Source: an uncultured Pelagibacteraceae bacterium
Lineage (GTDB): Bacteria > Pseudomonadota > Alphaproteobacteria > Pelagibacterales > Pelagibacteraceae
Assembly (NCBI GenBank): GCA_902583455.1
Contig: CACHVY010000001.1
Span: 186,001 to 250,000, forward strand
Direction: 5' to 3'
DNA length: 64,000 nucleotides
In this document: positions 11,682-17,655 of the stretch, one piece after another
Layout of the letters: each line of letters begins with the position of its first letter
Position numbering within the stretch: the stretch's first letter is position 1
Program-made: the position numbers and the translations under genes
Notes under the pieces: model-generated
What the model saw: the letters and a program-made list of their open reading frames with translations, nothing else
What the model was told of the DNA's origin: nothing
Databases searched by the model: none

Positions 11682-11699
11682 TGTGACTTTTATATCACA
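11682..11699. promoter_or_regulatory. Inverted repeat upstream of the porin gene
   Basis: TGTGA and TCACA face each other across 8 bp, about 105 bp before the porin start and between it and the divergent lipoprotein gene. This looks like a regulator half-site pair, but the spacer is 8 bp rather than the 6 bp of a CRP/FNR site, so the regulator is unknown. Confidence 0.4.
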
Positions 11700-11763
11700 C
11701 ATTATTAAAAAATACCCAAAAATTAATGATTCTAGGGGTTTTAGGGGAAATCTTTGGTAAAAA

Positions 11764-11797
11764 ACTCCTGTTCATATGAATACAAACAAAAAGGAGT
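11764..11797 (+). promoter_or_regulatory. Porin leader: anti-SD/SD hairpin
   Basis: ACTCCT at 11764-11769 is exactly complementary to AGGAGT at 11792-11797, which contains most of the strong Shine-Dalgarno AAGGAG (11791-11796) placed 6 nt before ATG 11803. The loop holds a second self-complementary stretch, TTCATATGAA. Pairing would hide the ribosome-binding site, so translation could be gated by temperature, an sRNA or a ribosome-side factor. The pairing is visible; the regulatory role is inferred. Confidence 0.5.
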
Positions 11798-11802
11798 ACT
11801 TT

Positions 11803-12888
11803 ATGAATAAATTCAAAAAAGTTGGGCTTACAGCTCTAGCGGGTTCGCTTGTAGCAGTATCAGCTCATGCTGGTGAATTAAGTGTTTCAGGTGGTGTTAA
11901 CATCACTCTAAAACATGGTAATTCATCTTCAACATCAAACACATCTGGTAGAGGTATCGGTACGGACAAAGACGTAGCGTTTACTGGCGGTGGTGAACTA
12001 GATAACGGAACAACGTTTTCAGTTACTACAGCTACTACAGATGCACAGACCGACCTAACGTCTGGTTACATTACAATTTCGACACCTTCATTTGGTTCGT
12101 TCTTAATGGGTAACCACAGTGGTGCAGGTCACTACAAATACGATGAGGAAGTTCCGCAAGTATACGAGCAGATATCAGATATATCAGCTCTTGTTACTAC
12201 AAATAAAGTCGGTGACTTTATGGATAACAACCACATCACTTACACATCTCCAACATTTGAATTCGGTGGAGCATCAATAACTCTTGACTTAGGTTATGCA
12301 TCTGATGCAAACGACACTGAAACAAGTGATGGTGGAACTCCAGGTGGTGAAGGAACTTATGGTACTGGTCAAGAAGCTGGTGTTACAATCGCTTATGACG
12401 CTCTTAAATTTGGTATCTATGGTGCTGAAAGAGAAAATAAGACGAAAACAGCAGTTGGTTCTGACGCAGTTAGAGATGAGTTTAACGGTGTATGGTATGT
12501 TAAGTATGGAATGGGTCCAGTGTCAATTGGTTACTCAGAATCATACGTTGATTCAGGTGTATCAGGTTCAGCTGAAGCAACAACATCTGCCAAAACTCTA
12601 AGAACTGCAGCAGGTATCTTTGAAGGTCATCAAATTGGTATTGCGTTTAACGTAAACGACAATTTCTCAATTTCATATACTGAATCAGAAGAGACATACA
12701 ATGCTCAAAGTGATTCAGGTGGTACAGCTGTTGCTGACGTAGACCAAAAGATCGATGCAATTCAGTTTGCATATTCAATGGGTGGTATGTCAATAAAAGC
12801 TTATCAAATGGATGTAACAAATCCTGCATTTGATGAAGACGCAGATGATTCAAAAGTAACAGAAATTGCTTTAGGACTTGCGTTCTAA
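11803..12888 (+). CDS. Gram-negative porin (outer-membrane beta-barrel)
   Basis: Trimeric-type diffusion porin of the outer membrane. A signal peptide (KVGLTALAGSLVAVSAHA) is followed by the mature start GELSVSGGVNITLK and many alternating amphipathic beta strands rich in Gly, Asp and Thr. It ends LALGLAF, with the C-terminal Phe typical of BAM substrates. An upstream ATG at 11776 is in frame, but AAGGAG sits 6 nt before ATG 11803, and the signal peptide starts there, giving 361 residues. Base use is less AT-biased than its neighbours, suggesting high expression. A strong terminator follows. Confidence 0.9.
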   Translation: MNKFKKVGLTALAGSLVAVSAHAGELSVSGGVNITLKHGNSSSTSNTSGRGIGTDKDVAFTGGGELDNGTTFSVTTATTDAQTDLTSGYITISTPSFGSFLMGNHSGAGHYKYDEEVPQVYEQISDISALVTTNKVGDFMDNNHITYTSPTFEFGGASITLDLGYASDANDTETSDGGTPGGEGTYGTGQEAGVTIAYDALKFGIYGAERENKTKTAVGSDAVRDEFNGVWYVKYGMGPVSIGYSESYVDSGVSGSAEATTSAKTLRTAAGIFEGHQIGIAFNVNDNFSISYTESEETYNAQSDSGGTAVADVDQKIDAIQFAYSMGGMSIKAYQMDVTNPAFDEDADDSKVTEIALGLAF

Positions 12889-12907
12889 TTTGATTTTTTA
12901 CTAAGAT

Positions 12908-13462
12908 TTAAAACGGCCCAGTATTTATACTTGGGCCGTTTTTTTTTATCCAAGATATTCCAGCCAAACCTTTTACTGAGCAGATTTTTAATCTTTTAAC
13001 GTTTTTTTCGTTTATTCCACCTAGTGAAATAACATCTCTTTTTGTGACCAATTTAATTAAATTAAATCTTGTAACCCCAAGAAAATTTTTATGTTTATTT
13101 GTTTTAAATATTGGGCATAAAAAAATTTTAGTACAACCCTGTTTTTCCTTATTTAAAATTTCTTTAATATTATGTGCGGACCCAATGATTTCAAAATTTT
13201 TTTTTGAAATATTTTTGTAATTAAGTGTTTTGTTAAATGAAGGTATGTAAACTCCGTCAAAGTTAAATTTTAAAGCTAATTTTAAATTATTAGATATAAA
13301 AACTTTTTTCCTTTGTTTTTTGCAAAAATTAACCAATTTTAAAATTTCTCTTGTGTCAAACCTCTTTGAATAATTTCTATATATTATATTTATTGACTTA
13401 TCTAATTTATCAATTTCATCTTTATTAAATTTATCTATATAATAGTAAATAGTTTTAAACAT
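12908..13462 (-). CDS. Thiamine-phosphate synthase (TMP-TENI) family protein, divergent
   Basis: A small TIM-barrel of the ThiE/TenI superfamily. Visible family blocks are FDGVYIP, IGSAHNIKEI, a Cys-containing KIFLCPIFKTNKHKN (matching the GPxFxTxTK block), VISLGGINEKNVKRL and KGLAGISWI. At 184 residues it is shorter than ThiE (about 210), and the usual DGVHLGQ substrate loop reads DGVYIPS, so it may not be a standard ThiE. Its start abuts the divergent YggS gene with no spacer, and its last 12 codons are made from the porin terminator hairpin. Confidence 0.65.
   Translation of the reverse strand: MFKTIYYYIDKFNKDEIDKLDKSINIIYRNYSKRFDTREILKLVNFCKKQRKKVFISNNLKLALKFNFDGVYIPSFNKTLNYKNISKKNFEIIGSAHNIKEILNKEKQGCTKIFLCPIFKTNKHKNFLGVTRFNLIKLVTKRDVISLGGINEKNVKRLKICSVKGLAGISWIKKNGPSINTGPF
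12911..12948 (+). terminator. Intrinsic terminator of the porin gene, inside the convergent ThiE-like CDS
   Basis: AAACGGCCCA (12911-12920) pairs with TGGGCCGTTT (12932-12941), followed by an unbroken T run to 12947. An A run flanks the left arm, so it could partly work in both directions. It overlaps the final codons of the minus-strand gene. Confidence 0.9.
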
Positions 13463-14104
13463 ATGGAAAACGTAGTAAAGAATTTTAATTTAATAAAGCA
13501 AGAAATTACAGACAAAAAAAATGTCAGATTGGTTGCGGTTACTAAAACATTCCCAATTAGTCATGTATTGCCAATTATCAATGAAGGACACACTGATTTT
13601 GGTGAAAATAAAGTACAAGAGGCTATGGAGAAATGGACAAGTATCAAGCAAGATTTTCCAAAGATTAACCTGCATCTTATAGGTAAATTGCAAACTAATA
13701 AAGTTAAGTTTGTATTGCCTTTGTTTGATTATATACATTCCTTAGATAATATTAAATTGGCTAATAAGTTAGCAGAGGAACAAATTAAGAAAAATTTTAA
13801 ACCTAAAATATTTATTCAAGTTAATATTGGTGAAGAACCTCAAAAAGGTGGAATTGAAATTAGTAATTTAGAAAATTTCTATAAAAAATGTGTAGATGAA
13901 TTTAAATTAAATATAATTGGCCTAATGAGCATTCCACCTTTTGAAAAAGTTTCTAAACCTTATTTTATAAAAATGAAAGAGTTATCCGAAAATCTAGATT
14001 TAAAAGATATAAGTATGGGTATGTCAGATGATTATATGGAGGCTGTAAATCAAGGATCAACATTTATAAGAGTAGGCTCAAAAATATTTGGTGCTAGGAG
14101 CTAA
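13463..14104 (+). CDS. YggS/PROSC-family PLP homeostasis protein
   Basis: Binds pyridoxal phosphate on a TIM-barrel and balances vitamin B6 pools. The PLP lysine lies in VAVTKTFP near residue 28. Also seen are FGENKVQEAMEKW, LHLIGKLQTNK and the C-terminal MGMSDDYMEAVNQGSTFIRVG phosphate-binding block. The 213 residues are normal. Its ATG touches the start codon of the opposite-strand gene (CAT|ATG). The last 4 bp overlap the convergent L,D-transpeptidase gene. Confidence 0.93.
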   Translation: MENVVKNFNLIKQEITDKKNVRLVAVTKTFPISHVLPIINEGHTDFGENKVQEAMEKWTSIKQDFPKINLHLIGKLQTNKVKFVLPLFDYIHSLDNIKLANKLAEEQIKKNFKPKIFIQVNIGEEPQKGGIEISNLENFYKKCVDEFKLNIIGLMSIPPFEKVSKPYFIKMKELSENLDLKDISMGMSDDYMEAVNQGSTFIRVGSKIFGARS

Positions 14105-14592
14105 CAAATTTTAATTTTGGATTTTTTATCTATTATTTTTAACAATATTAATAAATCATTCTTTTTTAAAGCTATGCAACCTTGTGTTGGTTTATAATTT
14201 TTCGTTAAATGAATAAAAATAGCACTACCTTTAAACAGTTTTACTTTTTCTGTATTATATTCGATAACAATCAAAATATCATAAACGTTGTTTTTTCTAA
14301 AAAGTTTTTCACCTTTATTTTTTTTATTTAAAATAATTTCTTTATTATAATTCTTATTATATGGATCGTTGCACCAACCCATGTTTTTTTTAATTATTTT
14401 AGTTTTTAAAATCGTGTCCGGTTTCTTAACCCTATCTGGTCGATAGTAAACTTTACCAATCTTAAAAACTCCTATTGGAGTACAATTATCCCCCTCCTTT
14501 TTTTTTGAATTTAAACCCTTTTTACCAATAGAACATTTGAACTTAAATTCATCAACAATTAAGTATTCTTTATTTTTTAATTTTAATAGCAT
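14101..14592 (-). CDS. L,D-transpeptidase (YkuD) family protein
   Basis: Cell-wall cross-linking or peptidoglycan-modifying enzyme fold. The early block TPIGVFKIGKVYYRPDR and the catalytic region IHLTKNYKPTQGCIAL (His near residue 133, Cys near 144) fit the YkuD family. There is no obvious signal peptide in the 163 residues, as in some short cytosolic-looking alphaproteobacterial members, so export is unclear. Only 11 bp separate it from the divergent winged-helix regulator. Confidence 0.85.
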   Translation of the reverse strand: MLLKLKNKEYLIVDEFKFKCSIGKKGLNSKKKEGDNCTPIGVFKIGKVYYRPDRVKKPDTILKTKIIKKNMGWCNDPYNKNYNKEIILNKKNKGEKLFRKNNVYDILIVIEYNTEKVKLFKGSAIFIHLTKNYKPTQGCIALKKNDLLILLKIIDKKSKIKIC

Positions 14593-14603
14593 AATATAAC
14601 CTA

Positions 14604-15203
14604 ATGCATTCTCAAAAACTGCATATTTTGAATATACCAGAATTAGATAAAATTATTATAGAAATCAAAGATTATTTCAATTTCGAGGTTTTCTACTTCA
14701 ATGAAAAAAAGGATTTAATAAAAAAAATTGACGAAGATAAAAAATTTATAGCAAACTCAATAATTCTTGTTAATCAGATAGACTTTTCTTCTTTTAAAAG
14801 CAAAACATATAAAAAACAAATTCATTGTATTACAAAATTTCCAATAAAAATTTTGAATTTAATGGATCAAATAAACGCAAGATTAATACAACAAAATTAC
14901 TCCGCCCAATCAAATATCAATATAAATAAATATATATTAGATATTAATTCAAGGATATTAAGAAAATCTGATAATGCGCTTAAATTAACTGAACGAGAAA
15001 TTGATACTATTATATTTCTCAAAAATGAAAATAAACCAGTTAAGGTTGATGTTCTACAAAAAAAAGTATGGAAATATGGAGAGGACTTAGAAACTCATAC
15101 AGTTGAGACACATATTTATAGACTAAGAAAAAAAATTAAAAACACATTTGATGACGATTCATTTATACAAAGTAAAAAAAATGGGTACATAATTAGTGAG
15201 TAA
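14604..15203 (+). CDS. Winged-helix (OmpR-type) transcriptional regulator with degenerate receiver
   Basis: The C-terminal 70 residues form an OmpR/PhoB DNA-binding domain: LTEREIDTIIFLKN, VLQKKVWKYG, then THTVETHIYRLRKKI and the wing KNGYIISE. The N-terminal 120 residues have the size of a receiver domain, but I see no conserved acidic pocket plus phospho-acceptor Asp and Lys pattern, so control by phosphorylation is doubtful. The target may be the divergent L,D-transpeptidase gene 11 bp away (inference). The 3' end overlaps an ArfA-like mini-gene. Confidence 0.8.
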   Translation: MHSQKLHILNIPELDKIIIEIKDYFNFEVFYFNEKKDLIKKIDEDKKFIANSIILVNQIDFSSFKSKTYKKQIHCITKFPIKILNLMDQINARLIQQNYSAQSNININKYILDINSRILRKSDNALKLTEREIDTIIFLKNENKPVKVDVLQKKVWKYGEDLETHTVETHIYRLRKKIKNTFDDDSFIQSKKNGYIISE

Positions 15204-15303
15204 GAAAAATCTTTTAAAAAAAGAGCTATTTACAAAAAAATATAAACCTAGAATAATAAAACCTAAAAAAGGAAAAGGTAGCTTTAAAAGAAAAAAAAAA
15301 TAA
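15196..15303 (+). CDS. ArfA-like alternative ribosome-rescue mini-protein (35 aa)
   Basis: GTG-started 35-residue frame overlapping the previous gene by 8 bp. The sequence has LLKKELF, then KPRIIKPKKGKGSFKRK. The KKGKGSF/Y-x-RK block preceded by an LLxxxLF segment is the hallmark of ArfA, which enters the empty mRNA channel of stalled ribosomes and recruits release factor 2. E. coli ArfA has LLHDPLF and KKGKGSYMRK in the same order. It is shorter than E. coli ArfA (72 aa) but keeps the functional core. The coding end runs into an A-rich tract 1 bp from the convergent msrB stop. Confidence 0.65.
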   Translation: MSKKNLLKKELFTKKYKPRIIKPKKGKGSFKRKKK

Positions 15304-15304
15304 A

Positions 15305-15781
15305 TTAATTGCTACTTGTTGGTTTAAATATTAGGCAAAGACCATTATTACAAAATCTTTTTCCAGTTTCGCTTGGTCCATCTGCAAAAACGTGTCCATG
15401 ATGAACCCCACAATTTGCACAATGATATTCAATTCTTTTCATTCCAAATGAGTAATCAATTTTAGTTTTAAATGCACCTGGCAGAGCCTCTGTAAAAGAT
15501 GGCCAACCAGTTCCACTATCAAACTTAGCAGTTGATGCAAATAATTTTGCCCCACAGTTTGCACAATGATAGAAACCTTCTCTTTTTTCATTCAATAGAT
15601 CACTTGTAAAAGGCCTTTCTGTGCCTTCATTAAACATTATTTCCTTTTGCTTTTTGGTGAGATTCTCGTTTATAACTTTTTTTGTAACTGCTTTTGCATA
15701 TTTAGATGGCAATAAGAAAAAAGAAAAAAATGTGATACTAAATAATTTTATAAAAGTTCTTTTATCTAAATTATATTTCAT
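15305..15781 (-). CDS. msrB: Peptide-methionine (R)-S-oxide reductase MsrB, probably exported
   Basis: Repairs methionine-R-sulfoxide in proteins. Two CxxC zinc pairs (CANCGAKLF and CANCGVHHGHVF), SGTGWPSF and the catalytic Cys in RFCNNGL near the C-terminus are all present. About 31 N-terminal residues form a signal peptide (KLFSITFFSFFLLPSKYAKA), suggesting a periplasmic repair enzyme. It follows a DUF4149 membrane protein gene with a 1-bp overlap. Confidence 0.93.
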   Translation of the reverse strand: MKYNLDKRTFIKLFSITFFSFFLLPSKYAKAVTKKVINENLTKKQKEIMFNEGTERPFTSDLLNEKREGFYHCANCGAKLFASTAKFDSGTGWPSFTEALPGAFKTKIDYSFGMKRIEYHCANCGVHHGHVFADGPSETGKRFCNNGLCLIFKPTSSN

Positions 15782-16176
15782 TATTTTATTAATATTATTA
15801 TAAGAAATATCATTTGCACCAGGTTAATCAGCACAGATACAAAATGTGATATTTTGAAGTACTTTTCTTCACCATTGTCTTTAAATTTATTTATTAACGG
15901 CATTAAAAAAAAATTAGAGATAAAAAACAAAATACAAATAGACAGCATTAAATAAAATTTAAGACTAAAATCAATTGAGTAGGCGATCAATAAAACAACA
16001 ATTAAACTGATACTAAGATTGAGCAAGTAATATAAGGGAAATATACCTCTAATAAATTTCCTAGCATATTCTTCATTTAAAAATCTAAAAGTGGATGGTG
16101 CAACAACAAATGAAAAAAAAAACATAATTCCCAAAAGTATCGCAGTTAAATATGTAATGCTTTGTTCAATCATCAT
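15781..16176 (-). CDS. DUF4149-family membrane protein
   Basis: A 131-residue protein with four hydrophobic helices and the early motif VVAPSTFRFL typical of DUF4149/TMEM205-like proteins. Function is unknown. It lies between an ABM-domain gene (4-bp overlap) and msrB (1-bp overlap), so the three are likely one transcript, possibly linked to oxidative or heme stress (inference). Confidence 0.75.
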   Translation of the reverse strand: MMIEQSITYLTAILLGIMFFFSFVVAPSTFRFLNEEYARKFIRGIFPLYYLLNLSISLIVVLLIAYSIDFSLKFYLMLSICILFFISNFFLMPLINKFKDNGEEKYFKISHFVSVLINLVQMIFLIIILIK

Positions 16177-16475
16177 AAAACAACTTCAAATCCCTCAAAA
16201 TTAGGCGCACCCAAATAAAGATCTTGATGTTGACCAGCATTCTTATGAGCTAACCTGAAGGCTTCCGATTTAGTCCAATTTATAAAATCCTCCTTTGAAT
16301 TCCACATACTATGTGATGCATATAAGGTAAATTCTTCATTAGTGTTTCCCTTAACTAAATGAAATTCTTTAAAGCCTGGCACACCTTTTAAATGAGTATC
16401 TCTATTTCTCCAAACACTCTCAAAATCTTGTTCCTTACCAAGAACAATCTTAAATCTATTCATCGCTATAAACAT
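16173..16475 (-). CDS. ABM-domain (HmoA/IsdG-like) monooxygenase family protein
   Basis: A single ferredoxin-like antibiotic-biosynthesis-monooxygenase domain of 100 residues: MFIAMNRFKIVLGKE, FESVWRNRDTHLKGVPGFKEFHLVKG and YASHSMWNSKEDFINWTKSEAFRLAH. This pattern matches HmoA-type heme-degrading or related enzymes, but the substrate cannot be fixed from sequence. First gene of the ABM-DUF4149-msrB run. Confidence 0.8.
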   Translation of the reverse strand: MFIAMNRFKIVLGKEQDFESVWRNRDTHLKGVPGFKEFHLVKGNTNEEFTLYASHSMWNSKEDFINWTKSEAFRLAHKNAGQHQDLYLGAPNFEGFEVVL

Positions 16476-16585
16476 TTAGACTGTATATATTTATTAACTG
16501 AGGTTTTATAGCTTAATTAGTGTGACACTCTGTTACTTAAAATTTAAATAAAAAAAGCCATATATAAATCAACGAAAGGATAACA

Positions 16586-16792
16586 ATGAAAAAATTAGTA
16601 TTAATTTTATCTTTTGTATTATTTTCAAATTCTGTATTTGCAGGATCTTGTCCTATGTTGGCAAGCAAAATTGATGCAAAAATAGCAAAAGCTCAAGAAT
16701 TAAGGGAAGCCGGTATGAAGGCTCACGAAAGTGGCAAACATGAAAAATCAGTAGAACTCCTTAATCAAGCATTAGAAATGTTTAAAGGATAA
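16586..16792 (+). CDS. Small secreted protein, unknown function
   Basis: A 68-residue protein with a clear signal peptide (LVLILSFVLFSNSVFA, cleavage after AFA-like VFA). The mature part of about 49 residues begins GSCPMLASKIDAKIAKAQ and forms two amphipathic helices resembling a single TPR hairpin (EAGMKAHESGKHEKSVELLNQALEMF). AAAGGA precedes the ATG. I do not recognise a family. It is followed by a terminator containing a repeated hairpin. Confidence 0.75.
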   Translation: MKKLVLILSFVLFSNSVFAGSCPMLASKIDAKIAKAQELREAGMKAHESGKHEKSVELLNQALEMFKG

Positions 16793-16793
16793 C

Positions 16794-16856
16794 TTGTCCA
16801 AGGGGTCAAGGGCACCTAGCGACAGAACGCCCTTAAGGTTATGGACAATTTTTTTT
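16794..16856 (+). terminator. Terminator with a nested repeat hairpin (copy A)
   Basis: Outer arms TTGTCCA (16794-16800) and TGGACAA (16842-16848) pair and are followed by eight T. Inside, AAGGGC (16808-16813) pairs with GCCCTT (16829-16834) around the 15-nt loop ACCTAGCGACAGAAC, which recurs elsewhere in the window. It ends transcription of the small secreted protein gene. Confidence 0.75.
16808..16834. repeat. Hairpin repeat, copy A
   Basis: Stem AAGGGC/GCCCTT around ACCTAGCGACAGAAC. A short inner pairing would place GCGA, a GNRA-type tetraloop, at the tip. Related copies are at 16891-16909 and 52883-52907. Confidence 0.7.
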
Positions 16857-16890
16857 AAGCTTTAAATTTTGTAAATGTTCTGCTGAATAT

Positions 16891-16909
16891 CTGGCAACAG
16901 AACGCTCCT
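16891..16909. repeat. Hairpin repeat, copy B (partial)
   Basis: CTGGCAACAGAACGCTCCT shares the loop core CTGGCAACAGAACGC with copy C but lacks the left arm of the outer stem. CTG-GCAA-CAG could still fold. It ends 2 bp from the stop codon of the minus-strand esterase gene. Confidence 0.6.
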
Positions 16910-16910
16910 G

Positions 16911-17543
16911 CTAATCTAAATTAATTATACTCTTTCTTATTGTTTCTGAAATCACTTTAGCTCCTTCATAATTAGGATGAATACCATCACTTTGGTTTAA
17001 TTTTGGATTTAAAGCTACTTTTTTTAGTAAAAAAGGAATTAAAGTTAAATCATATTCCTTTGCTAATTTAGGAAAAATATCATCAAATTTTTTTTTATAT
17101 GCTAATCCATTTGTTGGAGACGCTCTCATACCTGCTAAAATTATATTTATATTGTTGGTTTTGATAATTTCTATAATATTTTTTAGATTACTCTCTGTTT
17201 TATCTGGATTAATTCTTCTTAGCATATCATTTGCACCTAGTCCTAAAACAATCAAATCAATATCACTATCAGAGGTATATTTTTCAATTCTATCTAATCC
17301 ATCTTTTGAAGTGTCTCCTGAAATACTTCCATTTATTACTTTAATATTATATCCAGCTTTTTTTAAATCATTTTCTAATATTATTGATAGTGCTTGGTTC
17401 TGTTTTAGACCATACCCAGACATTAAACTATCTCCAAACAATAGAATTTTATTTACATTCTTTAATTTATTAGTCTCGCTACAACCGATTAAAACAAGGC
17501 TGACTAAAATTATTTTAAAAAATATTAGAATTTTATTTTTCAA
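16911..17543 (-). CDS. SGNH/GDSL-type esterase (TesA-like lipoprotein)
   Basis: Lysophospholipase/arylesterase fold: block I FGDSLMSGYG with the catalytic Ser, block III LGLGANDMLR with Asn, and block V SDGIHPNYEGA with the Asp-His pair. The N-terminus has a lipoprotein signal ending VLIGC. The start is a TTG overlapping a small basic ORF by 11 bp. TesA-family enzymes hydrolyse acyl esters or thioesters in the envelope. Confidence 0.88.
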   Translation of the reverse strand: MKNKILIFFKIILVSLVLIGCSETNKLKNVNKILLFGDSLMSGYGLKQNQALSIILENDLKKAGYNIKVINGSISGDTSKDGLDRIEKYTSDSDIDLIVLGLGANDMLRRINPDKTESNLKNIIEIIKTNNINIILAGMRASPTNGLAYKKKFDDIFPKLAKEYDLTLIPFLLKKVALNPKLNQSDGIHPNYEGAKVISETIRKSIINLD

Positions 17544-17655
17544 TTTTTATTTTCTTTTTTTCTCTCTTAAGCTTTCTCTTTTCTTTTAAAGATAACTTGG
17601 CTTTCTTCATTACACTCGAATCTTTAAATGATTTTCCGCTATATCTTTTAGACAT
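17533..17655 (-). CDS. Small basic protein (40 aa), unknown
   Basis: Reverse-strand ATG at 17655 opens a 40-residue frame: MSKRYSGKSFKDSSVMKKAK followed by a Lys/Arg-rich helix (SLKEKRKLKREKKK). Its ATG shares one base with the stop of the upstream glycosyltransferase gene (TAATG), and its end overlaps the TTG start of the esterase, so it fills an otherwise empty gap with coupled translation. This placement is the main support for it being real. Such a basic peptide might bind RNA or ribosomes; no family recognised. Confidence 0.55.
   Translation of the reverse strand: MSKRYSGKSFKDSSVMKKAKLSLKEKRKLKREKKKIKIEK

Noticed and set aside
11682-11699. CRP/FNR site upstream of the porin
   Set aside because: Half-sites fit, but the spacer is 8 bp rather than 6, so I list it only as an unassigned dyad.
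12296-12601. A 101-codon open frame inside the porin gene
   Set aside because: Same-strand shadow of the porin; low-complexity composition and no plausible start signal.
16793-16910. A tRNA or other known RNA gene in the convergent gap
   Set aside because: No cloverleaf, TPsiC arm or CCA-compatible end; the structure is explained by the terminator and the hairpin repeats.
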